A DNA stretch of 22,283 bases from Glomus cerebriforme (lineage: Eukaryota; Glomeromycota; Glomeromycetes; Glomerales; Glomeraceae): the NCBI GenBank assembly GCA_003550305.1, contig QKYT01000691.1:38840-61122 (forward strand). The letters run 5' to 3'. The notes under the pieces were generated by a model. The model did no database searches. It saw only the letters and a program-made list of their open reading frames with translations, and had not been told where the DNA came from. Of the stretch, positions 1-8,449 are shown piece after piece (position 1 is the stretch's first letter; every line of letters begins with the position of its first letter). The position numbers and the translations under genes were made by a program.

Positions 1-716
1 ATTTGTTTTGTTTTTTTTTTTCTTATTATTTTCTTATTATTTTAGAAAAAGAAGAAATAAGAGAAAAAAAACCTACTTAAAAAGGAAAAGAAAACCAATC
101 CCAACCTGAAAATTTTTTTAAAAAAGGTAATGAATGTATTTTGGGATTCTTAAGTATAGTTATTAAATTTTTTATGGACAATTAACATCAAAAAAAAATT
201 TAAAATTCTTATTAATAAATAATTAGGAGATAATACAAATTTAATTAATTATACTCATAATGTTGTATATCCAGAAAATTTTCAATAAAAATTTTTTATT
301 ATAAAAATATATATTTAATTAATAGGAATTATAATTTAAATTTATTATTATACTGTATATATAATTAAATCTTTATTTTATATATATTTTTAAGCTATAA
401 ATATTAATCTGTTAACATAGTTAACAAAATATAATACATTAATTAGTAAAAATACATTTTGTTAAAAATTTATTACCTAAATTATTCTTGAATTTTACTA
501 TACTAGTATTGCTAATAGAGTCTTATTAAAATTATATTTAATATGTTGTTAGATCTTACTTTGAAATCTGTTATTGTCTCTTTTATTTTAAAAAATAAAG
601 TCCTTGATAAGAAATAAAGTATTATTATAAAATTGATTAATGAAAAATAATGTATTATGTATTACAATTCACAAGAAAAAAATTCTTTTTTTTTTCTGAA
701 ATTGAATTAAAACATA
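1..716. other. AT-rich intergenic stretch
   Basis: I see no supportable gene here on either strand. The first 120 bases hold a T-rich then A-rich low-complexity run. One TACTGTA heptamer lies at 351-357, one of the recurrent scar-like motifs discussed in the findings. Confidence 0.6.
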
Positions 717-851
717 CTAATTAAACTTAATACTTTTTGTTGTGATTTTTTTATAAAAATTTTCATATGCGCTTTTCTCAGAATTAAATCGATCTGATAT
801 AATAATATGCTTTTACTTATGGTGTGACCATTCTGTTTTATTTAATTGTAT
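717..851 (-). pseudogene. unrecognised coding relic
   Basis: Reading the minus strand down from 851 gives 45 codons ending in TAG at 717-719, with one internal TAA. The peptide has a protein-like composition, including the segments EWSHHK and SDRFNSEKSAYENFYKK, unlike the lysine/asparagine/isoleucine noise of other frames here. No start codon is visible, so this would be an internal or last exon. I do not recognise the family and no neighbouring exon could be joined. It may be a decayed gene fragment or chance. Confidence 0.3.
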
Positions 852-1198
852 TCAATGATGATCAAGAATTTATAAAATAAAAAAAAAAGAAAATGTGATA
901 AGAATTTAATATAATAGAAAATTTACATAAAACTATTTACCTAGAAAAAGGCTAGAAATGTTATGTAGAAATTACTGGTTATAAATAATTGTAATTTTTT
1001 AAAGACATATAAACAATTATATACTAGTAAATTTAAAGGATTTATTTTTTATAAAATGACTTCAATTGATATTAAAAAAAAAATTGTTTCTTTAAAAATT
1101 TAAATTGTTTTATAATAAAAATAATATAAGAAACATACTAATATAAATACCAAAACTTTTAAATGCTGATAATTAAAAAGATTTAATTCGATAAAAAC

Positions 1199-1511
1199 AT
1201 GAGTAAAAATAACTTGGTAAATAAATCTGAAATTGATTAGCTAGATCTAAAGTTAGTCATTAGACCTAAAAAAAAAATAATAAATTTGGTATTATTGTAA
1301 TATACCAGCAAATTATCTGATTTTGAAGTCAAAAGCCTAAAAGACCTAAAAAAAGAATAAATAATGTTGTTAGTAATCAGTTATTACTGATGCCAACAAT
1401 TTGAAAGATAAAAATCAGTATAACCGTAATGTCACTCTCTCTAATATCACTATGTGAACCGAAATCTGAGTATATAGTGAAATTTTAGAAATAACAGAAA
1501 GAAATTTTTGA
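1199..1511 (+). pseudogene. unrecognised coding relic with ATG
   Basis: From the ATG at 1199 a frame reads MSKNNLVNKSEID, then after a stop LDLKLVIRPKKKIINLVLL, and after another stop YTSKLSDFEVKSLKDLKKE. A second frame from about 1389 continues with NNLKDKNQYNRNVTLSNIT and, past two more stops, VYSEILEITERNF before a TGA at 1509-1511. This pattern (protein-like segments in one frame, isolated stops, one frame change) suggests a decayed gene on the plus strand. I do not recognise the product. The composition is charged, with no membrane segment. Whether the two frames belong to one exon or are separated by an intron is unclear. Confidence 0.35.
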
Positions 1512-1809
1512 ATTTATTATTTTGTCTAAACTTTATAAAAATTTTTCATAAAGATTAATTGAAACAATTAATTTCGTGAAGGAAAAAAAATAATAAATTA
1601 ATAAATTTGATTGTCTTACAAATTTTAACTATCGTACACTGTATGAATAAAATTTTTATTTGTTTTTTTAATAATTGATCCAATTTTCTCAATTAATCCA
1701 TGAGAATTTATATTCTTATTTTTATATTATCTTACTATTATATTACATATTAAAAGATTGTATCCCCAATAATTTTTTCTAATTCTTTTAATTTAAAGAA
1801 TCTAACATT

Positions 1810-2021
1810 ATGAAATATATTATCAACTTAGAAAATAAATCAAATCCAAACAATTCATAATTCTAAGGCATGTGATCAATCTTCAGGCTTTAGATTCTCC
1901 ATTAATACTAACATCATGAGTTTATGTTGCACATTTAAACAAAAAATTTTTTTTATCGTCTTGTGAGCTTTCTGTTTGCAAACTCAAAATTTTACAAGAT
2001 GTTAATGAATTTATAACTTAA
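1810..2021 (+). pseudogene. weak coding relic
   Basis: Two or three short plus-strand stretches look coding-like: MKYIINLENKSNPNNS from about 1810, DQSSGFRFSINTNIMSLCC from about 1875, and a cysteine-containing piece SSCELSVCKLKILQDVNEF from 1956 to the TAA at 2019-2021. They sit in different frames with stops between them. This is weak support for an old gene fragment. It could be the decayed 5' neighbour of family A copy 1, which begins about 150 bases further on. No family recognised. Confidence 0.2.
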
Positions 2022-2169
2022 TCGTGATTGTTAAATGAGTCAGGTTCTCCAATTTAATTATAAAGTTTGTCAAAATATTGAAATAGTATGATGTAATAAC
2101 AGTAATCTAAAAAGTCATTAAATTTCTGAAAATATTCACGAAATTGATTTAATCTTAAATAAAAATTCA

Positions 2170-2645
2170 TCCCTCTACTCTCTATATCTAAGAATTCTTC
2201 CTAGTAAATACTATTCATATCATAATAGTTATGAAAATAACAAATAAATTAATATGTTTTGATTTGTCCAGATCTCACTAATTTTTAGAAATAAATTGGT
2301 TATTAAAAAAGTCTGTAGTGATTTAAATATATGGTAATGAAAGAGTTATTCATGATATCCTTTCCTCCAACTCTAGTATAATATTAATGTCTCGATTAGT
2401 TCTTTGTTAAATGACAGACAACTGGTGATAAAAATTATTTGTAGTAAATTCTCAATTACAAAGTTCTCTCTATATTGCGTACTTGGGTAAATTTCAATTT
2501 ATAATTTTATATAAGAATGTGTTAATTTATATTTCAAACTTACTAGATGATTTATTATAGGATATGTCTTCTGATTAAACAGAGCAAAGGGAACGCCAAG
2601 ATCGCAAAATACTTGTTAAATGCTTATATAAACCAAATAATTTGA
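2170..2645 (+). pseudogene. family A copy 1: 5' exons of a degenerate gene
   Basis: This stretch is visibly homologous to 4611-4910 and 21661-22090, mostly in the same order and spacing. The shared core encodes a VSxSSLLND-type motif, then a frame-shifted match to QLQSSL, then a splice donor GTAAAT at 2487. The intron runs to AG at 2581-2582 (96 bases), and a second exon reads SKGNAKIAKYLLNAYINQI before TGA at 2643-2645. Copy 3 has the same donor position and an equivalent acceptor, which supports a genuine gene family and not a random repeat. Copy 1 has frameshifts and stops upstream of the core, so it is not translatable. The family is not recognised. The later exons at 2775-4287 probably belong to this or to an adjoining gene. 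Confidence 0.5.
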
Positions 2646-2774
2646 TGTTTATACAAGATATTCATTTTTATGTACATTTAATTTTGAATGTTTATAGTTT
2701 CTATATACATATTTTATATTTATATTTTTAACATATATTTTCTTATAATTTCAAATAAAGGGGAAAGATTTCAG

Positions 2775-3532
2775 ACGTTGATGCCACAAAAAATTTTATC
2801 GATCTATTTTCTCATAACTGAAAATCTTTTCCAAGAAAGTTGCCAAATAAAGCTAACTACATGAATATCCAAAGATTTATTTATGATTTATATGATAGTG
2901 AATGGTGATTTTCATAAGGTAAAAGTTGGATTTATTAAATGTTATTATCAAGTATAAAATTATTTTTTTTTTAATATTGGTTAAGTTCTTATTTCAAGAT
3001 AGTTTATATCAAATTCTTACTTTTATATGGTATAAGTGGTGTCTGTGAATGTTTAATGTGCAGGTTTCCTTGATATATTACAAAGCTTATGTGATCTTTA
3101 TACAAAAATCTTCCTGAGTTAGAATTAGAAGATGAATTTCAAGACCATAATTGCACAAAATTATTGAAAAAGGAATGTATTGAAAAAAAACTTTCAAGAA
3201 AGCATAGTATAAATTAGATTCTTATGAATTAGAGGCTCAAAATTCAGAAGGTAATTTGTAATTTATACGTGCACAGTTTCAGTGATATAATTAAATAAAT
3301 ATTTCTTTTTTTTTAATACAATATCTAAAAAATTTTTTTTTTTAATAAATTAGATGATTACATAAGAGAGGCTGAGTAAACATGCTTTACTCTTGATGTT
3401 GAATATTTTAAAGTTACTATAGTGGATTCACCAATCAAAAAAATTATAGAACTCATAAGTTATATTAACAATACTGAATAGTTCATAGTGAATTTCAGAA
3501 AGAAACATGGTTAATCCATAAAACATAAGTTT
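2775..3532 (+). pseudogene. three successive exon relics with retained splice sites
   Basis: Exon 2775-2918 reads VDATKNFIDLFSHN, then after a stop KSFPRKLPNKANYM and IQRFIYDLYDSEW. A donor GTAAAA lies at 2919 and an acceptor TGCAG ends at 3063. Exon 3064-3250 starts FLDILQSLCDLYTK, shifts frame into an acidic then basic stretch (ELELEDEFQDH, CIEKKLSRKHS), and ends YKLDSYELEAQNSE plus one base. After the intron 3251-3353, the exon from 3354 begins with two bases that complete a codon and continues DDYIREAE, then TCFTLDVEYFKVTIVDSP. The preserved phase across that intron argues for a once spliced gene. At least five stops or shifts make it a pseudogene. No domain is recognised, and it may be the 3' continuation of family A copy 1. 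Confidence 0.4.
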
Positions 3533-3581
3533 GTTATTTTATTTATTTATTATTTGATTAATATAATATAATTTATAATAG

Positions 3582-3987
3582 GATAATAGAAATTCTTCCA
3601 TTATATACAGCCTATAAATGACATCACTGACTCACTGTATACTATAATCATTACATTCAGTTTGATGCTTCACTTTTTGACCATCTCCTATCTTGCAGTC
3701 AAATATACTTCAGTGAGTGATGTTCACTAATTAATAAAAAATATCAATAAATCTAAAGAAATCAAGGTAAATATTTAAAAATGAAAAATAACAAAAATTA
3801 GTAATATTCATTGTAACTTTTGATAGATTTGATTACGCTTATAATTAGATTTTTATTGCCTCTTTTTTGGTATTGGCGATATATAATTACAGAGTTTAAG
3901 AATAAAAACATGCAACATAATTTATGTATCTTTGAGAATAATTTTAAAAAAAGCATGAGATGTATAACAATAGTTAGTTATAAATAA
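3582..3987 (+). pseudogene. hydrophobic exon relics
   Basis: Downstream of an AG at 3580-3581, one frame reads FFHYIQPINDITDSLY and then a hydrophobic segment (IIITFSLMLHFLTISYLAV) to about 3720. After a possible intron (donor GTAAAT at 3767, AG at 3825-3826), a clean open frame of 53 codons runs from 3829 to TAA at 3985-3987. It starts LITLIIRFLLPLFWYWRYI and continues with a polar, cysteine-containing tail. Each open stretch holds one membrane-like segment, so a small membrane protein is possible, but AT-rich noise also yields hydrophobic codons. The first piece overlaps an inverted repeat at 3619-3726, which weakens the coding case there. Confidence 0.25.
3619..3726. repeat. possible small inverted-repeat element
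   Basis: The ends of this 108-base stretch are imperfect inverted repeats. The left end has TGACATCACTGACTCACTG. The reverse complement of the right end starts TGAACATCACTCACTG, and both then continue with a TATA-containing run. The arms pair over roughly 20-25 bases with small gaps. A short MITE or a hairpin is possible. I could not find a convincing target-site duplication, so classification is open. Confidence 0.3.
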
Positions 3988-4027
3988 AATTTTGATTAAA
4001 GAAACCATCCATAGAAAATTAATCAAA

Positions 4028-4287
4028 ATGGCAAGATATTATGGAAGGCTAAAAAAAAAATCAGAATGGTTATTTTGAGAATATAGTAAGGTATTATTTG
4101 TAAACAAACAAAAGAACTCAACAGATCCTGGTAAGTAATTTATTTATGATAATAATGTTTTATGATAATTAGCATTTAACCTGAATGAAACTAATATAAT
4201 TATTATTTTATAAAAAGAGTTTCTGATCGATATCTTGAATATATCAATATAGCACCAGTAAGTGGTAAACGTATTAAGAAGAAATAA
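4028..4287 (+). pseudogene. two-exon relic, unrecognised
   Basis: ATG at 4028 opens MARYYGRLKKKSEWLF, followed by a single in-frame TGA at 4076-4078 and then EYSKVLFVNKQKNSTDP up to a canonical donor GGTAAGT (intron starts 4131). An acceptor AG at 4218-4219 joins in correct phase to VSDRYLEYINIAPVSGKRIK and a TAA at 4285-4287. Apart from the one stop the two exons form a continuous basic peptide of about 55 residues. The phase match across an 89-base intron is the best evidence that it was transcribed and spliced. I do not recognise it. It could be the last two exons of the gene that begins at 2170, or a small independent gene. Confidence 0.4.
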
Positions 4288-4610
4288 ATGAAAAAGAAAT
4301 AATTATGCTTGTAATTTAATAATATATAGTATGTAAGTGTAACAATTTGGGTAGAGTAAAAAGATATAATTTTTTGTGGATAGTAGAATATGTTACGGTT
4401 AATTTTTTAAAATAATTTTGTGCAATTTTTACGTTCACATAATTCAATAGGTTTAATAGAAATTCTTTTAAAAATATAGCAAAAATAATTTGTAAACTGA
4501 GAAGATTTTATTATTAACGTTTTTATGAGAACAAACTTGCATTAATAAATAAAATTAACGAGAATTCTATGAATATTAATAAATTTCCCATATTTTTCTC
4601 AATATTCTTT

Positions 4611-4910
4611 AGTAGAAATGATTTTATTGAAGTATTTGGATAAAAATTAATTACTGGGTCTTCAGTTAGTTTTTTGTTGAATGATTATAGGCAGTGATCA
4701 TTTGTAATAAATATTCATTTACAGAGACAATTCAAAGTTGGTAAGTCTTATTACAAGAATTTATATTTTGATAATTTATGGTAGAAAGTATTTTACTACA
4801 CACACGGTCTGTATATTAATTATTAATAACTTTTAATAAAACAGATATGCCAAGATCACAAGATGCATCGTTGCAAATATTTATTTGTAAAATTAGACAA
4901 GGTTAGGAAG
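4611..4910 (+). pseudogene. family A copy 2, truncated
   Basis: This copy shows the same core as copies 1 and 3: a VSFLLNDY motif, a match to SFVINAQLQ written here SFVINIHLQ, and a donor GGTAAGT at the homologous position (intron starts 4741). The intron is 104 bases and ends AAACAG at 4844. The following exon resembles the NKGYATR/SKGNAK exon of the other copies (ATGCCAAGATCACAAGATGC). It has in-frame stops inside the first exon and loses similarity soon after 4905, so it is a truncated pseudogene. It is in the same orientation as copy 1, about 2.3 kb downstream, so tandem duplication followed by decay is a simple explanation. Confidence 0.45.
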
Positions 4911-5859
4911 GTATATATATTTGTTGAACTACCAGTGTAGAGTAATCTTGCACCTTGACCTTGGGTCTATTTGACCATGACTTTAATTTCTAAATTACAA
5001 AATGTAAAAAATATTTAGCTGGATACTGCGCAGCTATTTATTCATTTTTTCGTCATCATCCTAAGACCATTTTTTTTAGAAAAAAAAAATTTAATTATGG
5101 AATACCACTGGATATCCAACAATGTTTTTAGTTTTGCTAATGATAAAACTATTGTAATATCCTGAAAATAATAGAATGTGAACTACTGTATTATTATTTG
5201 GTCGATCATTTTTTGGGCTGACCAAGCATTATAATTTATAAACTTTCCTAACAGTAACAGGCCGATCGCACATAATTCTCCAAAATTGCGCTAAATTCTT
5301 ACTAAGTCTGTTGGATCAGGCAGATCTCAGAAACTATATATAAAGGACACAAGCAAATTAGTCCAAATTTCCTATGAAATTATACATTTTTTTAGAGCCA
5401 AAGTAATAAAAAAGGAAACAAATTCTGGCTAGAATTATAGATCTACATGATTATTTTAATTCATTTTACATATTTTTTGCCTGTGTGACTTTTCTATGTA
5501 GTTTCTGGGATCCTGTCAAACCGTGAGCAAGGTGATAAATAAACTTACCCACTTTACTTATCTGTTATATACTTTGTTTCATCGATTGTATTGTGTATTA
5601 AATAATAAATTAATTGATAGTTAAATATTTCTTAAATACAGTATCATCTAAAAAAAAAATTATTTTTTATAGTTTTTACAGATTTTGAACTTTAGTTTAA
5701 TAAAATAAATGTTCGTTCATAGTAAATTTGAAATGTATTTTTAAAAAAATGATATTATAAACTTATTAGTTATTATAGAAAAATTATTAAAAATAAATTT
5801 TATAAAATTATTTTTATAAAATGATTTTTCTACATTATAAATAACTCATAACTTTATAG
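4911..5859. other. intergenic, with a less AT-rich block
   Basis: No gene is supportable. Between about 5190 and 5560 the sequence is noticeably less AT-rich than its surroundings and contains short inverted repeats such as TTGGTC...TGACCAA around 5200-5226, which suggests an old element or promoter. Scar-like heptamers lie at 5184-5190 (TACTGTA) and 5637-5643 (TACAGTA). Confidence 0.4.
5333..5346 (+). promoter_or_regulatory. TATA-box-like sequence
   Basis: CTATATATAAAGG is a good match to a eukaryotic TATA box and sits inside the less AT-rich block at 5190-5560. No convincing coding start follows within a few hundred bases, so it may be a remnant promoter of a mobile element. In DNA this AT-rich such a match also arises by chance. 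Confidence 0.2.
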
Positions 5860-5999
5860 GTCTAAAAATTTTATTAACATATGTAATTGAATGGGCGTTA
5901 AAATATTGGTCAAAGATCTGTTCAATAATATTACTTTCTGTGATATTAGGATTAGTACACAACATGTTGCATGCATATTTCATTTTACTTTTTTGTTAA
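5860..5999 (+). pseudogene. small exon-like open frame with a membrane segment
   Basis: After an intron-like acceptor (CTTTATAG ending at 5859), a frame stays open for 45 codons to TAA at 5997-5999. It reads LKILLTYVIEWALKYWSK and then a strongly hydrophobic run (CSIILLSVILGLVHNMLHAY). Three tryptophan/tyrosine-rich positions and the single clean frame make it more protein-like than its surroundings. It would be a last exon encoding a membrane anchor. No upstream exon was found and I do not recognise it. It may be chance, as hydrophobic codons are favoured by the base composition. Confidence 0.25.
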
Positions 6000-6127
6000 T
6001 CAAAGCAGCATTATAAATAATACTAAAATTCATATTTCTGCTGCTGAGGTTAAATTTTTAAAACATATATTACAAATGTTTTCTTTTCATATAGCAAACA
6101 ACTTTTTCTATAATAAAAATTAACAAA

Positions 6128-6331
6128 ATGTTATTAATTAAAGCTATCACTAAACTTCATAAAATAAATTTTGAAACGTTTAAAAATTTGAAATTACTAC
6201 ATCACATGAATAAAATAATGCAAATTGATATATGGACTGGAATTCCAAATGAAATAAATGGAATAATAATAACCGGTCCATTCAAAAATACAATTAACAA
6301 ATTGATACCTGAAAACCCAAAGACTCTCTAG
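6128..6331 (+). CDS. small hypothetical protein, 67 residues
   Basis: ATG at 6128 opens an uninterrupted frame to TAG at 6329-6331. The N-terminal half is basic and leucine/isoleucine-rich. The C-terminal half contains DIWTGIPNEINGIIITGPF and ends IPENPKTL, with proline and glycine residues that are less expected from AT-rich noise. There is no signal peptide or clear membrane segment. A TACTGTA heptamer lies just downstream (6353-6359). I do not recognise a family, and a function cannot be given. It could be a short gene, the last exon of a decayed gene, or a chance frame. The opposite strand offers no better alternative. Confidence 0.3.
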   Translation: MLLIKAITKLHKINFETFKNLKLLHHMNKIMQIDIWTGIPNEINGIIITGPFKNTINKLIPENPKTL

Positions 6332-6636
6332 AATTTTTTTTCATATAACTTTTACTGTAATAATATGTTATTATATGATTCTGACATTATGTAATTATTG
6401 GTTATTTTTATTTGTTTAGATTTTATTATTTGTATCTTTGAATTTTTTCTTCATTTTTTTTCGATTTTTCACTTTTTTTCAATTTTTTTTTATTATAGAA
6501 TTTAATAAAATTTGATTTTTTTGCATTCTATGCATTAATGTAAAAAAAATGCTTTTTCTACTCTTATATGGAGTAAATTAAATTAAATGAAATGAATAAA
6601 ACAATAAAACTAACATGTATATATTGAATAAAATTA

Positions 6637-6753
6637 ATGTGTATACATAAACTAATACTTGCTTTTACAAGAATTATTGTTATGACCTATTTATTTACAT
6701 ACCTTGTATTTGTATTGGTCTTAGCATTAGCTATTAATGTTAGATTTCTCTAA
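6637..6753 (+). CDS. tiny hydrophobic open frame
   Basis: ATG at 6637 starts a 38-residue frame, MCIHKLILAFTRIIVMTYLF followed by another 18 mainly hydrophobic residues, ending at TAA 6751-6753. It is essentially one membrane-spanning stretch. The length and composition are within what chance gives here, so this is listed only because nothing else occupies the stretch. Confidence 0.12.
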   Translation: MCIHKLILAFTRIIVMTYLFTYLVFVLVLALAINVRFL

Positions 6754-7040
6754 AATGTTCTTGACTTAGTTAAAAATGCTTTTATTTTTTTGATGAGAGT
6801 TACAAAGCTAAAAACAATATAATTAACAAATTTATTAATTATTAATTAAATAAAAAAAAAGAAGTTTTTTTATCAGAAAAATGAAAGACAAAAGGAATTT
6901 ATTTCTATTTTGAAAAACAAAAGCAATCAAATCAAAATCAAATTTTATTATGTCTAAAAGAAGCAAATCACAACAAAATTAATAGAATAATATTATTTGA
7001 TTTAAGTCAAAAATAGAAGACTATTGTGACAAATTTTTTA

Positions 7041-7126
7041 TATAGAGTTTATTTTTTTAGTTTACTTTTATTTTTAGTTTATTATATAGTTTATTTTATA
7101 TAGTTTATTTTTATATAGTTTATTTG
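7041..7126. repeat. short tandem repeat, AGTTTATTTT units
   Basis: About six imperfect copies of a unit around TATATAGTTTATTTT, 13-17 bases each, follow one another. The array ends sharply at 7126 where base composition changes. Confidence 0.6.
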
Positions 7127-7610
7127 GATTCAGAATGATCGTGTGGCTTGTGACTTAGAATGGATGCGTCCACTAGACGAATCACAAATCATACTCTGGG
7201 TAATTGTGGCTAAAACGTCCAAAGGATACCCAGAGGATAAATTGATATATATAGGGAAGGTTGGGAAGGTAAAGAAGGAAGAGAGACAGAGAGTATGAAA
7301 AATAGTTTTTAGATAGTCTTAGGAATAAACTGATAATACAGAGCGCCAAAAGAGATAGTATTATTTCGTTATATTTCTTTTGATTATAATAAACGTATTA
7401 ATCCTTGTCCAATTTATACATTTTTAATCAATTTTATTAAATTCTGTTCTATTTTATACAGTATATACATATATTTATTATTACATAATATCATACATCA
7501 ATATTAATCATCCTATAGTGTTCTATTTTACTATCTATCATTATAAACCTTGTATTTTATTTCTGTTATTACTCCATAGTAATACGGGAGGCAGACATTT
7601 GATACGTTTA
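7127..7610. other. less AT-rich, promoter- or LTR-like block
   Basis: The first 180 bases are unusually GC-rich for this window. A TATA-like TGATATATATAGGG at 7243-7256 is followed by a purine-rich tract with GAAGGAAGAGAGACAGAGAG, then AATAAA-type signals at 7323 and 7387. Near the end, a perfect 7-base hairpin (TATTACT, CCAT loop, AGTAATA) spans 7567-7584 and precedes ACGGGAGGCAGACA. A solo LTR with its own promoter and polyadenylation signal is one reading. I could not find the second LTR, a primer-binding site or a target duplication, so it may equally be a cellular promoter remnant. Confidence 0.25.
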
Positions 7611-8449
7611 TAGTGTATTTATTGTAATTATATAACATCAAATATTATTATATATATATATATATAATATTGATTATTAGTCTATAATATATTATTTCCA
7701 TATAAAAACTATTTGATTCTAAATTAAATAAATTATAATACTTTTTTACTTTTATACTAGCTTTTTAGAAAAAAAATTATATGATCACAAAAAAAAAAGT
7801 ATCATAAATAAATGGATGGATGGATAGTGGTAGCAAATAATTTGGCATAACATACTAAATTCAAGTAAGAGTACAAAATAGGATCCAATGCTGTTGACAA
7901 CTAAAGGTGTAATAAATAATTATTATGAAATATTAAAAAAAATGGGAATTTATACCTGATGATTTGACAACATTCACTCATGTTTATTTAGAACCTTCTA
8001 ACAAAAATGATAAATAATCATAGTTTAATCATTACCATACCTTCTGTTTCAATTTATTTTATAGATATGATGATTGTGACATACAACCTATGATTATACA
8101 AAATCAAGTACATTCATGACGTCTGATCCAATCACAAAGAAAATTATTTTATAAATTGAAATGACCAAATGATAGCAATTTCTTTAAATGGTCAAATGAT
8201 CTGAAATTGTGAAAGTAATTTTTAAAATTTTGATTTAATAAAAATTTATTATTTAAAATAAGTTGATCTGAAAAAAAGATATAATAAAAAAGGTTAGGAT
8301 CAAATCAATTAAATCAAAAATTCTCCCAAAAATTATTTTATGAACCATGAGATATCACATGAATTTCAGAGATATTTAATTCTTGATAAAGAAAAAGATT
8401 ATACAAAAATTATTATAATATTATTATTTGTTAAATTACAATAACTTAC

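Larger units (their letters stand above)
6754..8449. other. intergenic stretch without supportable genes
   Basis: Apart from the repeats and the LTR-like block listed separately, I see no gene. There are two small microsatellites: a TA run at about 7649-7668 and a GGAT/ATGG run at about 7811-7826. A TACAGTA heptamer lies at 7457-7463. The right part (7900-8449) may hold the 3' end of the Tnp2 pseudogene beyond its intron donor at 8448-8449, but I could not trace further exons. Confidence 0.4.

Noticed and set aside
4930..5230. An element starting CAGTGTAGAGTAATC at 4934
   Set aside because: The start resembles a Tc1-like end, but no inverted partner was found downstream.
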